DNA from: CAYQVW01 sp964421245
GTDB taxonomy: Bacteria; Margulisbacteria; WOR-1; XYC2-FULL-46-14
DNA: 64,000 bases
Assembly (NCBI GenBank): GCA_964421245.1
Contig: CAYQVW010000006.1
Location: 1 to 64,000, forward strand
Direction of reading: 5' to 3'
Position numbers and translations under genes: made by a program. Each line of letters starts with the position of its first letter. The first letter of the stretch is position 1. This document shows positions 48,654-57,669 of the stretch, piece after piece. The notes under the pieces are model-generated. The model did not search any database. It was given only the letters and a program-made list of their open reading frames with translations, and was not told the origin of the DNA.

Positions 48654-49908
48654 GATTTTAATTAAGGGTGGTAACAAGTTAAATGGCAAAGTAGAGGTGT
48701 CCGGATCAAAGAATTCTGCTTTGCCGATTCTTGCTGCAGCCATTTTAACAGAAGGCGAGACCATTCTTGATTCTGTTCCAAATCTAACTGATGTTATAAC
48801 AATGCTCAAGGTGCTTCGAACTTTGGGGATTAGAGCAGAATACCATCATCCAAATAGAGTGAAGATTTGGGTAAATGGCAAAGTAAAGCATGTAGCCCCT
48901 TATCAATTAGTTACTAAAATGAGAGCTTCTTTTTTTATAATTGGTCCTATTTTGGCAAAAGTTGGTTTTGCCAAGGTTCCACTTCCAGGAGGTTGTGCAA
49001 TTGGATCTCGTCCGGTTGATATTCACATAAAAGGGTTAGAGCAGCTTGGAGCTAAGGTTACGATGGAACACGGTTTTGTAATTGTTGAGGCGCCAGTTTT
49101 GAAAGGGAATACAGTTCATCTTGATTTTCCATCCGTCGGAGCTACCGAGACGATATTAATGGCTGCAACTTATGCCAAAGGTAAGACAGTAATAAAGAAT
49201 GCAGCTCGTGAACCCGAGATTGTTGATTTGGCTAATTTTTTAAATAAAGCAGGTGCTCTGATAACCGGAGCTGGGACTGAAGAGATAGAAATTGTTGGAG
49301 TTTCCAAATTACATGGAGTAAAACATAAAATTATTCCAGATAGGATCGAGGCTGGCAGCTATATGGTGGCGGTCGCTGCATGTGGAGGGGATGTCACATT
49401 AACCAACGTCATTCCAAAGCATATGGAATCTGTCTTAGTAAAATTAAAAGAAGCCGGAATGGAAATAAAACAGGAAAATGAAGAAATTAGGATTAGTAAA
49501 AAGAACGGATTGATCAAATCACTTGATCTAAATACTCAACCATATCCTGGATTTCCAACCGATATGCAGCCTCAATTTTGTGCGATGCTGACCTTGGCAT
49601 CTGGAACCTCGGTTGTTCGCGAGACTATTTTTGAGAGTAGATTCATGCACCTTAATGAATTAAAGAGGATGGGTGCAGATGTAAAACTTGAAGGGCACAC
49701 CGCAATTATTAAAGGGGTTTCAAAACTTTCCTCGGCTCCAATTGTTGTCTCAGATTTGCGGGCAGGGGCAGGTCTTGTTATTGCGGCCCTAACCGCACAA
49801 GAAGAGACCTTGGTGGATGATAGGGATCTGCAGATTGAAAGAGGATATGAAAACCTTATAGAAAAGTTTGCAAGCCTAGGTGCAGATATAAAAGATGCGC
49901 GAGATTAA
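48646..49908 (+). CDS. murA: UDP-N-acetylglucosamine 1-carboxyvinyltransferase
   Basis: First committed step of peptidoglycan synthesis (enolpyruvyl transfer to UDP-GlcNAc). Visible: 'LNGKVEVSGSKNSALPILAAAIL', the PEP-binding Cys in 'PLPGGCAIGSRPVDIH' (the fosfomycin target), 'FPSVGATETILMAA', 'AREPEIVDLANFL' and 'DLRAGAGLVIAAL'. 420 aa, full length. Its presence shows a peptidoglycan wall. Confidence 0.97.
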   Translation: MRKILIKGGNKLNGKVEVSGSKNSALPILAAAILTEGETILDSVPNLTDVITMLKVLRTLGIRAEYHHPNRVKIWVNGKVKHVAPYQLVTKMRASFFIIGPILAKVGFAKVPLPGGCAIGSRPVDIHIKGLEQLGAKVTMEHGFVIVEAPVLKGNTVHLDFPSVGATETILMAATYAKGKTVIKNAAREPEIVDLANFLNKAGALITGAGTEEIEIVGVSKLHGVKHKIIPDRIEAGSYMVAVAACGGDVTLTNVIPKHMESVLVKLKEAGMEIKQENEEIRISKKNGLIKSLDLNTQPYPGFPTDMQPQFCAMLTLASGTSVVRETIFESRFMHLNELKRMGADVKLEGHTAIIKGVSKLSSAPIVVSDLRAGAGLVIAALTAQEETLVDDRDLQIERGYENLIEKFASLGADIKDARD

Positions 49909-50233
49909 GAAATTTTATAAATTGGTTAAGAAGATAAGGAAGGGAAATAAGAGTTGTGGAGATATTAAAATTTATTTTATAAGTGATCAACATATGAGAA
50001 AATTAAACAAACAATTTAGGGGTCTTGATCGTACAACAGATGTGCTATCATTTGAAATCGGGGACCGTGATAATCTAGGAGAGATAGTAATATCTAGGGC
50101 ACAGCCAAAGGCGCAGGTAAAAAGGTTAGTTATTCATGGAGTTTTGCATCTTTTGGGATATGATCATAAAAAGGCGAAAGAGAGAAAAGTGATGCGTAGT
50201 TTGGAGGAGAAATATTTAAAATGGGTGGTTTGA
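49895..50233 (+). CDS. ybeY: endoribonuclease YbeY (16S rRNA maturation)
   Basis: Zn-dependent rRNA-processing endonuclease, 112 aa, shorter than the usual ~150. The metal motif 'VIHGVLHLLGYDH' (H-x3-H-x5-H) is intact and 'FRGLDRTTDVLSFEIGD' matches the family core; the N-terminal strand region is compressed. Overlaps murA by 14 bases and the CorC gene by 13. Confidence 0.92.
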   Translation: MREIKKFYKLVKKIRKGNKSCGDIKIYFISDQHMRKLNKQFRGLDRTTDVLSFEIGDRDNLGEIVISRAQPKAQVKRLVIHGVLHLLGYDHKKAKERKVMRSLEEKYLKWVV

Positions 50234-51477
50234 TTACTTTATTTATTTTAATATTGTTTTCTGCTTTCTTTTCTGGTTCGGAGACCGCCCTAACTTCTGT
50301 TTCTAAGCTTAGACTACATAAAATACTAAAAGAAAAGAAGCGTGGAGCAAAAGCACTAAATAAATTACGTTCAGAGCCAAGTAGTATGTTAACTACTATA
50401 CTGATTGGTAACAATGTTGTGAATATTTGGGCCTCAGTATTGGCTGCATCCTTGGCAATGGGATATTTTAAGAATTTAAGCAATAGTTCAATTTTTGTTG
50501 GGATTGTTACTGGTATTATGACTTTTACAGTTTTGGTTTTTGGTGAAATTGCTCCCAAAACAATTGCTATCCGAAATGTTGAGAAGTTTGCTCTTTTTGT
50601 CGCACCAATACTTTTGGTCTTCGAATTTATTTTTAAGCCAATTGCATTCGTTTTAAGATACATTACGAAACCATTGGTATATCTTTTTGGAAGATCGGGG
50701 GAGCGTTCTGTAACTGAAGATGAGATTAAGATGGTTATTTCGGCAGGGGAAGAGGCTGGGGTAATTGAACAAGAAGAGAGGGAAATGATCAGCTCGATCT
50801 TTGAGTTTGGAGATACTACCGTTTCTGAGGTTATGACACCGAGGCCTGATATAAAAGCAATCACTCTTGATAAGAGCCTCAAAGAATTACGTTTTTTAAT
50901 TAGGCAGGTTGGGCATTCTCGTATACCGGTCTATGAGGGAAATGTTGATAATATAATCGGAGTAGTTTATACCAAGGATCTGATTGCAAAAGATGGGAAT
51001 AGGATTAAAGATTATATCCGACCAGTCTTAGTAGTTCCAGAGTCTAAAAAAATTGACGATTTAATGCGGCAGATGCAGTCTGCCCGCAGCCACTTGGCAG
51101 TGGCGGTTGATGAGTATGGCATAACATCTGGCATAGTAACACTTGAAGATCTAATTGAAGAAATTGTTGGAGAGATTCATGATGAGTTTGAAAAAGAGGC
51201 AAAGAGAATCGAGCGGCTTAATGATGGTTCTTGGTTGGTTGATGCAAAACTCTCTTTGGATGATTTTTATGAAGAATTGAAAGTACAATTGCCAGAGGGG
51301 AGTTACGATACATTGGCTGGTTTTGTTGTTGCGCGTTTAGGTAAGGTTCCGGCAGTAGGGGATAGTATCAAATTTAATGGATATTTAATTAAAGTAGAAA
51401 AGGTCTATAGAAGAAGAATTACCAGAATCAAATTTGAAAAAATTAATTTGACTGGTCAAGAGGCGGTGGGAGGATGA
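50221..51477 (+). CDS. CNNM/CorC-family transporter-like protein, 418 aa
   Basis: DUF21 membrane domain (about four helices, residues 3-160; 'FSAFFSGSETALTSVSKLRLHKI'), a CBS pair ('VMTPRPDIKAITLDKSLKEL', 'IRPVLVVPESKKIDDLMRQMQ') and a C-terminal CorC_HlyC domain ('DGSWLVDAKLSLDDFYEEL'). Members are linked to Mg2+/Co2+ efflux; the old name is hemolysin-like. Overlaps ybeY and pyrG (ATGA). Confidence 0.92.
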   Translation: MGGLITLFILILFSAFFSGSETALTSVSKLRLHKILKEKKRGAKALNKLRSEPSSMLTTILIGNNVVNIWASVLAASLAMGYFKNLSNSSIFVGIVTGIMTFTVLVFGEIAPKTIAIRNVEKFALFVAPILLVFEFIFKPIAFVLRYITKPLVYLFGRSGERSVTEDEIKMVISAGEEAGVIEQEEREMISSIFEFGDTTVSEVMTPRPDIKAITLDKSLKELRFLIRQVGHSRIPVYEGNVDNIIGVVYTKDLIAKDGNRIKDYIRPVLVVPESKKIDDLMRQMQSARSHLAVAVDEYGITSGIVTLEDLIEEIVGEIHDEFEKEAKRIERLNDGSWLVDAKLSLDDFYEELKVQLPEGSYDTLAGFVVARLGKVPAVGDSIKFNGYLIKVEKVYRRRITRIKFEKINLTGQEAVGG

Positions 51478-53114
51478 GTACGACAAAATATATTTTTATT
51501 ACGGGTGGAGTAGTAAGTTCTTTGGGCAAAGGGATTTCTGCTGCGTCACTTGGAAGACTTTTAGAAGCTAAGGGAATTCGGGTAACGATTCAAAAACTTG
51601 ATCCATATATTAATGTTGATCCAGGAACGATGAATCCATATCAGCATGGTGAGGTCTTTGTAACAGAAGATGGAGCCGAGACCGATCTTGATCTTGGGCA
51701 TTATGAGAGATTTATTGATGTTAATTTGGGTAAACATAGCAATGTAACAACTGGTATGGTTTATTGGTCAGTTTTAACAAAAGAGAGAAGGGGAGATTAT
51801 CTTGGTGGAACGGTTCAGGTTGTTCCACATATTACTAATGAAATAAAATCTCGTATCCGCAAAGTTAATAAAGACAATAAATTTGATGTTGTAATTTGTG
51901 AGATTGGCGGAACGGTTGGTGATATTGAAGGGTTGCCTTTTTTAGAAGCTATTCGTCAATTTAGAAAAGAAGTAGGACGGGATAATTGTATTAATATTCA
52001 CGTAACCTTAGTCCCATTTTTAGGAACAACGCGTGAGTTCAAAACTAAGCCGACCCAACATAGTGTAAAAGAGCTTAGAACAATTGGTATTCATCCGGAT
52101 GTTATTATCTGTCGATCAGAAGCACCGCTGACAAATGAATTAAAAGATAAGATTTCTTTGTTTTGTGACGTTCAAAAGGATGCGGTAGTTGGGTTAGTTG
52201 ATGTTCCTTCAATTTATGAGGTTCCGCTAGCACTCGAAAAAGAAAATTTAGATGACATAGTTGTTAAGTATTTAGGTCTTCCATCTCGCAAGGCTGATAT
52301 GCGAGCCTGGAAGAGAATGCTAAAGCTAATGCAGAATCCGGAGAAGAGTGTAAAGATTGCAATTGTTGGAAAATATGTTGAATTAATGGATTCATATATT
52401 AGTATTTCAGAATCTCTAAAACATGGTGGAATTGCTTCAAAGACGACAATTGATATTAAGTGGGTTAATGCTGAAGCGATTGAAAAAGTGAAAAATTTGG
52501 AATTAATTTTGCGTGACGTACATGGAATAATAGTTCCAGGTGGTTTTGGGCCACGTGGGATTGAGGGGAAAATTAGGGCAATTCGTTATGCCAGAGAGAA
52601 TAAGATACCGTATCTTGGTTTATGTCTTGGAATGCAGACTGCGGTGATTGAGTTTGGACGCAATGTTTGCGGATTAAAGGATGCAAATTCATCGGAGTTT
52701 GATCCAAATTCTCCATATCCGGTAATTGATTTAATGGAAGAGCAAAAGAAGATTAAGAATATGGGTGGTACGATGCGGCTTGGGGCTTATACCTGTCGGA
52801 TTAAGCGCAAAACATTGCTTGGCAAAGCATATAAAAAGAATACAATCCGAGAAAGACATCGCCATCGTTATGAGTTTAACAATGAATACAAGAAGTTGTT
52901 TGAAAAACAGGGAATGGTCTTTTCCGGCGTTAATCCGGAGATTGGTCTGGTTGAGGTAATTGAGCTTCCAGAACATCCTTTCTTTATTGCAACACAATAT
53001 CATCCAGAGTTTAAATCCCGTCCAAACAGACCACATCCACTATTCCGCGATTTCGTTGCAGCGGCTACCAATAGACTTCAGGAGCAGGTAGAACTTTTTA
53101 AAAAGAAGAAGTGA
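51474..53114 (+). CDS. pyrG: CTP synthase
   Basis: ATP- and glutamine-dependent amination of UTP, 546 aa. Synthetase domain: 'KYIFITGGVVSSLGKGISAASLG', 'DPYINVDPGTMNPYQHGEVFVTEDGAETDLDLGHYERF'. Glutaminase domain: 'GIIVPGGFGPRG', nucleophile in 'YLGLCLGMQ', and 'QYHPEFKSRP' His-Glu. Complete; last gene of the run from 46557. Confidence 0.98.
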   Translation: MSTTKYIFITGGVVSSLGKGISAASLGRLLEAKGIRVTIQKLDPYINVDPGTMNPYQHGEVFVTEDGAETDLDLGHYERFIDVNLGKHSNVTTGMVYWSVLTKERRGDYLGGTVQVVPHITNEIKSRIRKVNKDNKFDVVICEIGGTVGDIEGLPFLEAIRQFRKEVGRDNCINIHVTLVPFLGTTREFKTKPTQHSVKELRTIGIHPDVIICRSEAPLTNELKDKISLFCDVQKDAVVGLVDVPSIYEVPLALEKENLDDIVVKYLGLPSRKADMRAWKRMLKLMQNPEKSVKIAIVGKYVELMDSYISISESLKHGGIASKTTIDIKWVNAEAIEKVKNLELILRDVHGIIVPGGFGPRGIEGKIRAIRYARENKIPYLGLCLGMQTAVIEFGRNVCGLKDANSSEFDPNSPYPVIDLMEEQKKIKNMGGTMRLGAYTCRIKRKTLLGKAYKKNTIRERHRHRYEFNNEYKKLFEKQGMVFSGVNPEIGLVEVIELPEHPFFIATQYHPEFKSRPNRPHPLFRDFVAAATNRLQEQVELFKKKK

Positions 53115-53151
53115 TTTTTTTATTTTACTTTCTTTGTCTTGACGTTTTTTA

Positions 53152-53302
53152 GGGTATCAGTATACCAGTACATCAGTGTGAGGATATCAGATTATTAGAA
53201 AAACAGAGGAACAGATACAATATTAAATTCCACTTTTTATTCTGTTAATCTAATATCTGTTTTCTGATGCTCTTGTCCTGGTTCACCGATAAACTGATAT
53301 CC
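53152..53302. repeat. inverted pair of GATATCAG-type repeats (MITE-like, ~150 bp)
   Basis: Left arm begins GGTATCAGTATACCAG and contains GTGAGGATATCAGATTATTAG (53152-53218). The right arm is its inverted relative, ending ...AAACTGATATCC (53241-53302). It fills most of the gap between pyrG and uvrB and could fold into a long hairpin. Confidence 0.65.
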
Positions 53303-53364
53303 TACTTAATTGTATCAAGACAAAAAGTACAAAGAAGAAAACAAAAAATATCTTATTATTTTGC

Positions 53365-53370
53365 TATAAT
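53365..53370 (+). promoter_or_regulatory. uvrB -10 element (TATAAT), leaderless
   Basis: 7 bp before the ATG at 53378, no ribosome site. It also supports that ATG as the true start. Confidence 0.55.
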
Positions 53371-53377
53371 TGATACC

Positions 53378-55354
53378 ATGCCGCAAAAATTCAAATTAGA
53401 ATCAAAATTTAAACCTGCAGGAGATCAGCCAAAAGCAATCAGGGATCTAGTTAAAGGGATCAAGGCTGGACATGATTTTCAAACTCTCTTAGGGGTAACT
53501 GGTTCGGGGAAAACCTTTACCATGGCCAATGTTATAGAAAAGGTTCAGAAGCCGACTTTAATTATTTCTCACAATAAAACCTTAGCTGCCCAGCTTTGCC
53601 AGGAATTTCGTGATTTCTTTCCAAACAATGCAGTTGAATATTTTGTTTCTTATTATGATTACTACCAACCCGAAGCCTATATTCCATCTTCTGATACTTA
53701 TATTGAAAAGGATGCCTCAATTAATCAAGAAATTGATCGCTTGCGACATTCGGCCACAATGTCGCTTCTCACCCGAAAAGATGTAATAGTGGTCGCTTCG
53801 GTTTCTTGTATTTACGGTTTGGGAACACCACAGGACTATCTTGATGCCATGGTTGTTTTAAAAGTGGGAGAGAAATATGATCGGGATCAAATCCTCGAAA
53901 AACTAGTTGCAATTAAATATTCTCGTAATGATTATGAGCTTGCTCGTGGTCGTTTTCGCGTACGCGGAGATATTATCGAGGTTATGCCAGCCTATGAGAG
54001 AAATATTTTGCGAATCGAGTTAGATGGAGAAAAGCTCAGGAAAATTACCGAGATTGAGCCGACTACTCAAAGAATTTTAAAAAAGCATGATTTTATTTCA
54101 ATCTCTCCGGCTACTCATTTTGTGACATTCCGCGATCGCCTTCAGGCTGCTATTTTTTCAATTCAACAAGAGTTAGATCGGTGGCTTCCACAGTTAAAAA
54201 AGAAGAATAAGCTTCTTGAAATGCAGCGCCTACAACAAAGAACCAAGTATGATTTAGAGATGATTCGCGAAATTGGTTATTGCAATGGGATTGAAAACTA
54301 TTCCCGACATATGGAGGGGAGGGCGGCTGGTACTCCTCCTGGGACCTTAATTGACTATTTTGGGGATGATTATTTAATGTTTGTTGATGAATCACACGTT
54401 ACAGTGCCGCAAGTGCGTGGAATGTATTTTGGTGACAAGGCCAGGAAAGATAATCTAATTAATTTTGGTTTTAGAATGCCTTCTGCCCGTGATAATCGCC
54501 CTTTGAAATTCGCTGAATTTGAGGATCGGCTAAATCAGGTTATTTTTGTCTCAGCTACTCCGTCCGACTATGAGGCTAAGCACTCAAAACAAACGGTTGA
54601 ACAGATCATTCGTCCGACCGGATTAATTGATCCGGAGGCAGTCGTTAAGCCGACAAAAAATCAGATTGATGATTTACTGGAAGAGATAAAAAAACGAGTC
54701 GTTAAAAAAGAGCGGGTTTTGGTTACGACTTTAACCAAACGTCTGGCTGAGGATCTTTCCGAGTTTTTAGACGAACAAGGAATTAATGTTCGTTATTTGC
54801 ATTCTGATATTAAGACTTTGGATCGGGTTGAGATTTTGCGGGGATTAAGAAAAGGTGAGTTTGATGTTTTAGTCGGGATTAATCTTTTAAGAGAAGGATT
54901 AGATTTGCCCGAGGTCTCCTTAGTTGCAATTTTGGATGCAGACAAAGAGGGTTTTTTGCGTGCGGCAACTTCATTAATTCAAACCATAGGTCGTGCTGCC
55001 AGAAATATTAATGGAAAAGTCATTTTGTATGCAGATAGAATGACAGGATCAATGAAACGGGCATTGGATGAGACTAATCGTCGTCGAAAAATTCAAATTG
55101 CTTTCAATAAGAAACACAAAATTACCCCTAAAACGATTGTAAAAGAGATAAAAGATATTTCTGAACAAATTCGTGAGATGAAATTAAAAGAGGTAAAAGA
55201 AATTAGAAAATTTGTTCCAAAAGCGGAGGTTCCACAAATAATTCGCGAGATTGAACATGATATGAATGTTGCTTCAACTGCTCTTGAGTTTGAACGAGCC
55301 GCCGAACTTAGAGATAGAATTACTGAGATTAAAAAAGCCTTTAAAATCTCTTGA
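53378..55354 (+). CDS. uvrB: excinuclease ABC subunit B
   Basis: DNA-damage verification helicase of nucleotide excision repair, 658 aa. 'PAGDQPKAIRDLVKGI', Walker A 'GVTGSGKTFTMAN', beta-hairpin 'YYDYYQPEAYIPSSDTYIEKD', 'FVDESHVTVPQ', 'VSATPSDYE', motif VI 'IGRAARN' and the C-terminal UVR motif 'ALEFERAAELRDRI'. I reject an in-frame start at 53267: it lies inside the repeat element, the family begins at KFKLESKFKP, and TATAAT sits just before 53378. Confidence 0.97.
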   Translation: MPQKFKLESKFKPAGDQPKAIRDLVKGIKAGHDFQTLLGVTGSGKTFTMANVIEKVQKPTLIISHNKTLAAQLCQEFRDFFPNNAVEYFVSYYDYYQPEAYIPSSDTYIEKDASINQEIDRLRHSATMSLLTRKDVIVVASVSCIYGLGTPQDYLDAMVVLKVGEKYDRDQILEKLVAIKYSRNDYELARGRFRVRGDIIEVMPAYERNILRIELDGEKLRKITEIEPTTQRILKKHDFISISPATHFVTFRDRLQAAIFSIQQELDRWLPQLKKKNKLLEMQRLQQRTKYDLEMIREIGYCNGIENYSRHMEGRAAGTPPGTLIDYFGDDYLMFVDESHVTVPQVRGMYFGDKARKDNLINFGFRMPSARDNRPLKFAEFEDRLNQVIFVSATPSDYEAKHSKQTVEQIIRPTGLIDPEAVVKPTKNQIDDLLEEIKKRVVKKERVLVTTLTKRLAEDLSEFLDEQGINVRYLHSDIKTLDRVEILRGLRKGEFDVLVGINLLREGLDLPEVSLVAILDADKEGFLRAATSLIQTIGRAARNINGKVILYADRMTGSMKRALDETNRRRKIQIAFNKKHKITPKTIVKEIKDISEQIREMKLKEVKEIRKFVPKAEVPQIIREIEHDMNVASTALEFERAAELRDRITEIKKAFKIS

Positions 55355-55379
55355 CTCGCTAATTTTCATTTGCTAAACT
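55351..55379 (+). promoter_or_regulatory. sigma-70-type promoter TTGACT-N17-TAAACT
   Basis: TTGACT 55351-55356 overlaps the uvrB stop region; TAAACT 55374-55379. A leader with a CGGAGGTGG ribosome site follows, so this mRNA is not leaderless. Confidence 0.6.
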
Positions 55380-55407
55380 GGTGCCACTTCTCCCGGAGGT
55401 GGTGTAT

Positions 55408-57294
55408 TTGAGAGAATATAAACCGGACCGGATTCGAAACGTCGCAGTGGTCGGCCACGGACATGTCGGAAAAACTTCGCTTCTAGAATCATTGCTTCAT
55501 AGCACAGGAAACATCACAAGACTCGGATCGGTAACCTCTGGCAACACGACCTCAGATCATGATCCCGAAGAGATAAAACGTCAGATAAGTATTCACTCCA
55601 CTATTCTTCCGATCGAATGGGATGATTACAAGTTAAATATGATCGATGTTCCAGGATATGCTGATTTTATTGGAGAGGCTATCTCAACTTTGCGGGTTGT
55701 TGATTCTGTAATTGTTGTTTTTGATGCAATTGATGGTTACGGGGTAGGGTCTGAACGGTTGTGGATGGAAGCGGATAGGAATAATCTTCCAAAAATTGTT
55801 TTTGTGAATAAAATGGATAAAAGCAGGGCCGATTTTGATTCTATAATTGAGAAACTTAGGGCAAAATTTGGTAAGAGCTTGGTGGATCTTAATAATCGTG
55901 AAATGTTGATTGAGGCAGCTGCCGATCAGGATGAAAAGATACTCGAAGAGTTTATGGAAGGACAAGAAATTCCCGAACATGAGATTTCTGCTGCAATTAA
56001 AAAAGGAATCTTGGGGAGAAAAATTGTTCCGGTGCTTTCTGGCTCGGCGATTTCTGGTAAAGGGGTTAAAGAACTCTTACAGGTCATCGTTGATTGGCTG
56101 CCAAGTCCAAAAGGACAGGTAGCCGAACCTCTTTCAGCTTATGTTTTCAAGTCTGTAGCAGAGCCGCATGTAGGTGAATTAAGTTATGTTAGAGTTTATT
56201 CTGGAGCCCTCAGTCATGCCTCTTCCGTTAAGAATTCTTCAAAAGGACATTCGGAAAGAGTTGGACAGCTGGTTATTAGTTGTGGAAAAAATCGAACAGA
56301 AGTGCAAAAAGTACATGCCGGAGATATTGCCATTTTACCAAAGCTAAAAAACACCCGTACTGGAGATACTTTGTGTGATGAAAAGCAAAATATTTTACTT
56401 GATCAGCATGCTGTTCCAGAAGCTGCGGTCCATTTAGCTGTCCGTCCGAAATCGAAAGCGGATCAAGAAAAAATGGGAATAGGTTTTAATATATTTATGA
56501 AAGAGGATCCAACTTTTAAAATGTGTTATAACAAAGAGACGAAAGAGGTTGTTGTTTCTGGAATGGGGGATCTGCACCTTGAGATAATTTTGAAGAAATT
56601 AAAAGAGCGCTATCATATTGATATAGAAACTTCGTCCCCCAGGATTGCCTATAAAGAGACTGTTCGTGGCAAAGCAAAGGCCCAGGGGAAATATAAGAAA
56701 CAAACCGGGGGACATGGTCAATACGGAGATACTTGGTTAAAGCTTGAGCCGCTTGCGCGAGGAGCCGGGTTTGAGTTTGTAGATAAAATTGTTGGCGGAG
56801 CCATTCCAAAAAATTATATTCCATCAGTTGAAAAAGGTTTAAAAGAGGCGATGGGGGGTGGAGTAATTGCCGGATACCCGGTAGTGGATTTAAAAGCGAC
56901 GCTCTATGACGGTTCTTATCATGATGTTGATTCCTCTGACATGGCTTTTAAGATTGCGGCTTCGATGGGATTCAAAAAGGCCTTTGTTGATGCAAAGCCT
57001 ATTATTATCGAACCAATTGTTGATATTGAGATTCATATACCGGCTGAGCTTGTTGGAAATGTTATAAGTGATTTAAATAAAAGGCGTGGTCGAATTGTGA
57101 GCATCGAAGAAAAAAAAGTTGTAGCGCAGGTTCCGCAAGCAAAGATTGCACATTATGCAACTGATCTTCGTTCTTTTACCCACGGGGCAGGTATGTTTAG
57201 GACAAAATATTCTCATTATGAGGAGGTGCTTCCACAAACACAGGAGAAACTGGTCTCTTTGTATCAGAAGCAAAAAGAAGAGCGTAATAAATAA
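55408..57294 (+). CDS. elongation factor G-like GTPase (FusA2 type), 628 aa
   Basis: EF-G paralogue. G1 'VVGHGHVGKTSLL', G3 'MIDVPGYADF' (DVPGY instead of DTPGH), G4 'FVNKMDKSRADF', then 'GSAISGKGVKELL', domain II, and the 'KKQTGGHGQYGDTWLKLEPL' domain IV. It is shorter than canonical EF-G (~690) and belongs to the EF-G-like subgroup lacking the catalytic His after DxPG, so its role in translation is less clear. Start: TTG at 55408 has GGAGG 8 bases upstream and begins REYKPDRIRNVAVVGH; a GTG at 55381 is upstream of the ribosome site. Confidence 0.92.
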   Translation: MREYKPDRIRNVAVVGHGHVGKTSLLESLLHSTGNITRLGSVTSGNTTSDHDPEEIKRQISIHSTILPIEWDDYKLNMIDVPGYADFIGEAISTLRVVDSVIVVFDAIDGYGVGSERLWMEADRNNLPKIVFVNKMDKSRADFDSIIEKLRAKFGKSLVDLNNREMLIEAAADQDEKILEEFMEGQEIPEHEISAAIKKGILGRKIVPVLSGSAISGKGVKELLQVIVDWLPSPKGQVAEPLSAYVFKSVAEPHVGELSYVRVYSGALSHASSVKNSSKGHSERVGQLVISCGKNRTEVQKVHAGDIAILPKLKNTRTGDTLCDEKQNILLDQHAVPEAAVHLAVRPKSKADQEKMGIGFNIFMKEDPTFKMCYNKETKEVVVSGMGDLHLEIILKKLKERYHIDIETSSPRIAYKETVRGKAKAQGKYKKQTGGHGQYGDTWLKLEPLARGAGFEFVDKIVGGAIPKNYIPSVEKGLKEAMGGGVIAGYPVVDLKATLYDGSYHDVDSSDMAFKIAASMGFKKAFVDAKPIIIEPIVDIEIHIPAELVGNVISDLNKRRGRIVSIEEKKVVAQVPQAKIAHYATDLRSFTHGAGMFRTKYSHYEEVLPQTQEKLVSLYQKQKEERNK

Positions 57295-57306
57295 GCCCCT
57301 TGGGGC
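57295..57306. repeat. GCCCCTTGGGGC palindrome before an AAGGAGG site
   Basis: 12-bp palindrome starting right after the EF-G-like stop and abutting AAGGAGGG. It is arranged like the leader hairpin at 7532-7561. Confidence 0.5.
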
Positions 57307-57322
57307 AAGGAGGGCGATTCCA

Positions 57323-57529
57323 ATGGACCATTTAGATACAATGTGTATAAAGAAAAAAGAACTTTTGTCTACGGTTGATGTTTCAACTCCAGAAGCAAGA
57401 GAAAAATTGGATCAGATGGGGCACGAGATTGCAAAAAAGAAGAAAATGCATTATGAGGGATATTCGGTATATACTGGACCTCCGCATTCCTTAACCGATG
57501 CAATAGCAACCCTGTTTTTTATTGATTGA
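57323..57529 (+). CDS. small orphan protein, 68 aa
   Basis: ATG at 57323 with AAGGAGGG 9 bases upstream. Charged helical middle ('TPEAREKLDQMGHEIAKKKKMHYEGYSVYTGPPHSL') and a hydrophobic end (IATLFFID). No family recognised. It probably continues from the EF-G-like transcript. Confidence 0.55.
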   Translation: MDHLDTMCIKKKELLSTVDVSTPEAREKLDQMGHEIAKKKKMHYEGYSVYTGPPHSLTDAIATLFFID

Positions 57530-57531
57530 TT

Positions 57532-57632
57532 AGTATATCAGAGTATCAGAAGAGCAGAATATTAGATCTGGTACCCTGATATCTTTTTTTCTGATTTTCT
57601 TCGGCCTAATACACTAGTATACTGGTACCCTA
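57532..57632. repeat. inverted pair of GATATCAG-type repeats
   Basis: Left arm TAGTATATCAGAGTATCAG..., right arm ...CTAGTATACTGGTACCC. Same family as 53152-53302. It fills the gap before the dapA promoter. Confidence 0.6.
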
Positions 57633-57638
57633 AAATGT

Positions 57639-57644
57639 TATAAT
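57639..57644 (+). promoter_or_regulatory. dapA -10 element (TATAAT)
   Basis: TATAAT followed by a ~20-base leader with AGAGGAGA ribosome site before the ATG at 57670. One of the few non-leaderless starts. Confidence 0.5.
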
Positions 57645-57669
57645 TTTCTAAAAAAGAGGAGATATAAAC

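Noticed and set aside
53152..53302. CRISPR-like repeat array
   Set aside because: Only short, inverted, imperfect units with no regular spacers; better explained as a MITE-like pair.
53267..53377. Upstream in-frame start of uvrB adding 37 residues
   Set aside because: The extension is translated repeat DNA, TATAAT lies at 53365-53370, and the UvrB family begins at the later Met.
57146..57322. Longer frame leading into the 68-aa gene
   Set aside because: It overlaps the end of the EF-G-like gene in another frame; AAGGAGGG fixes the start at 57323.
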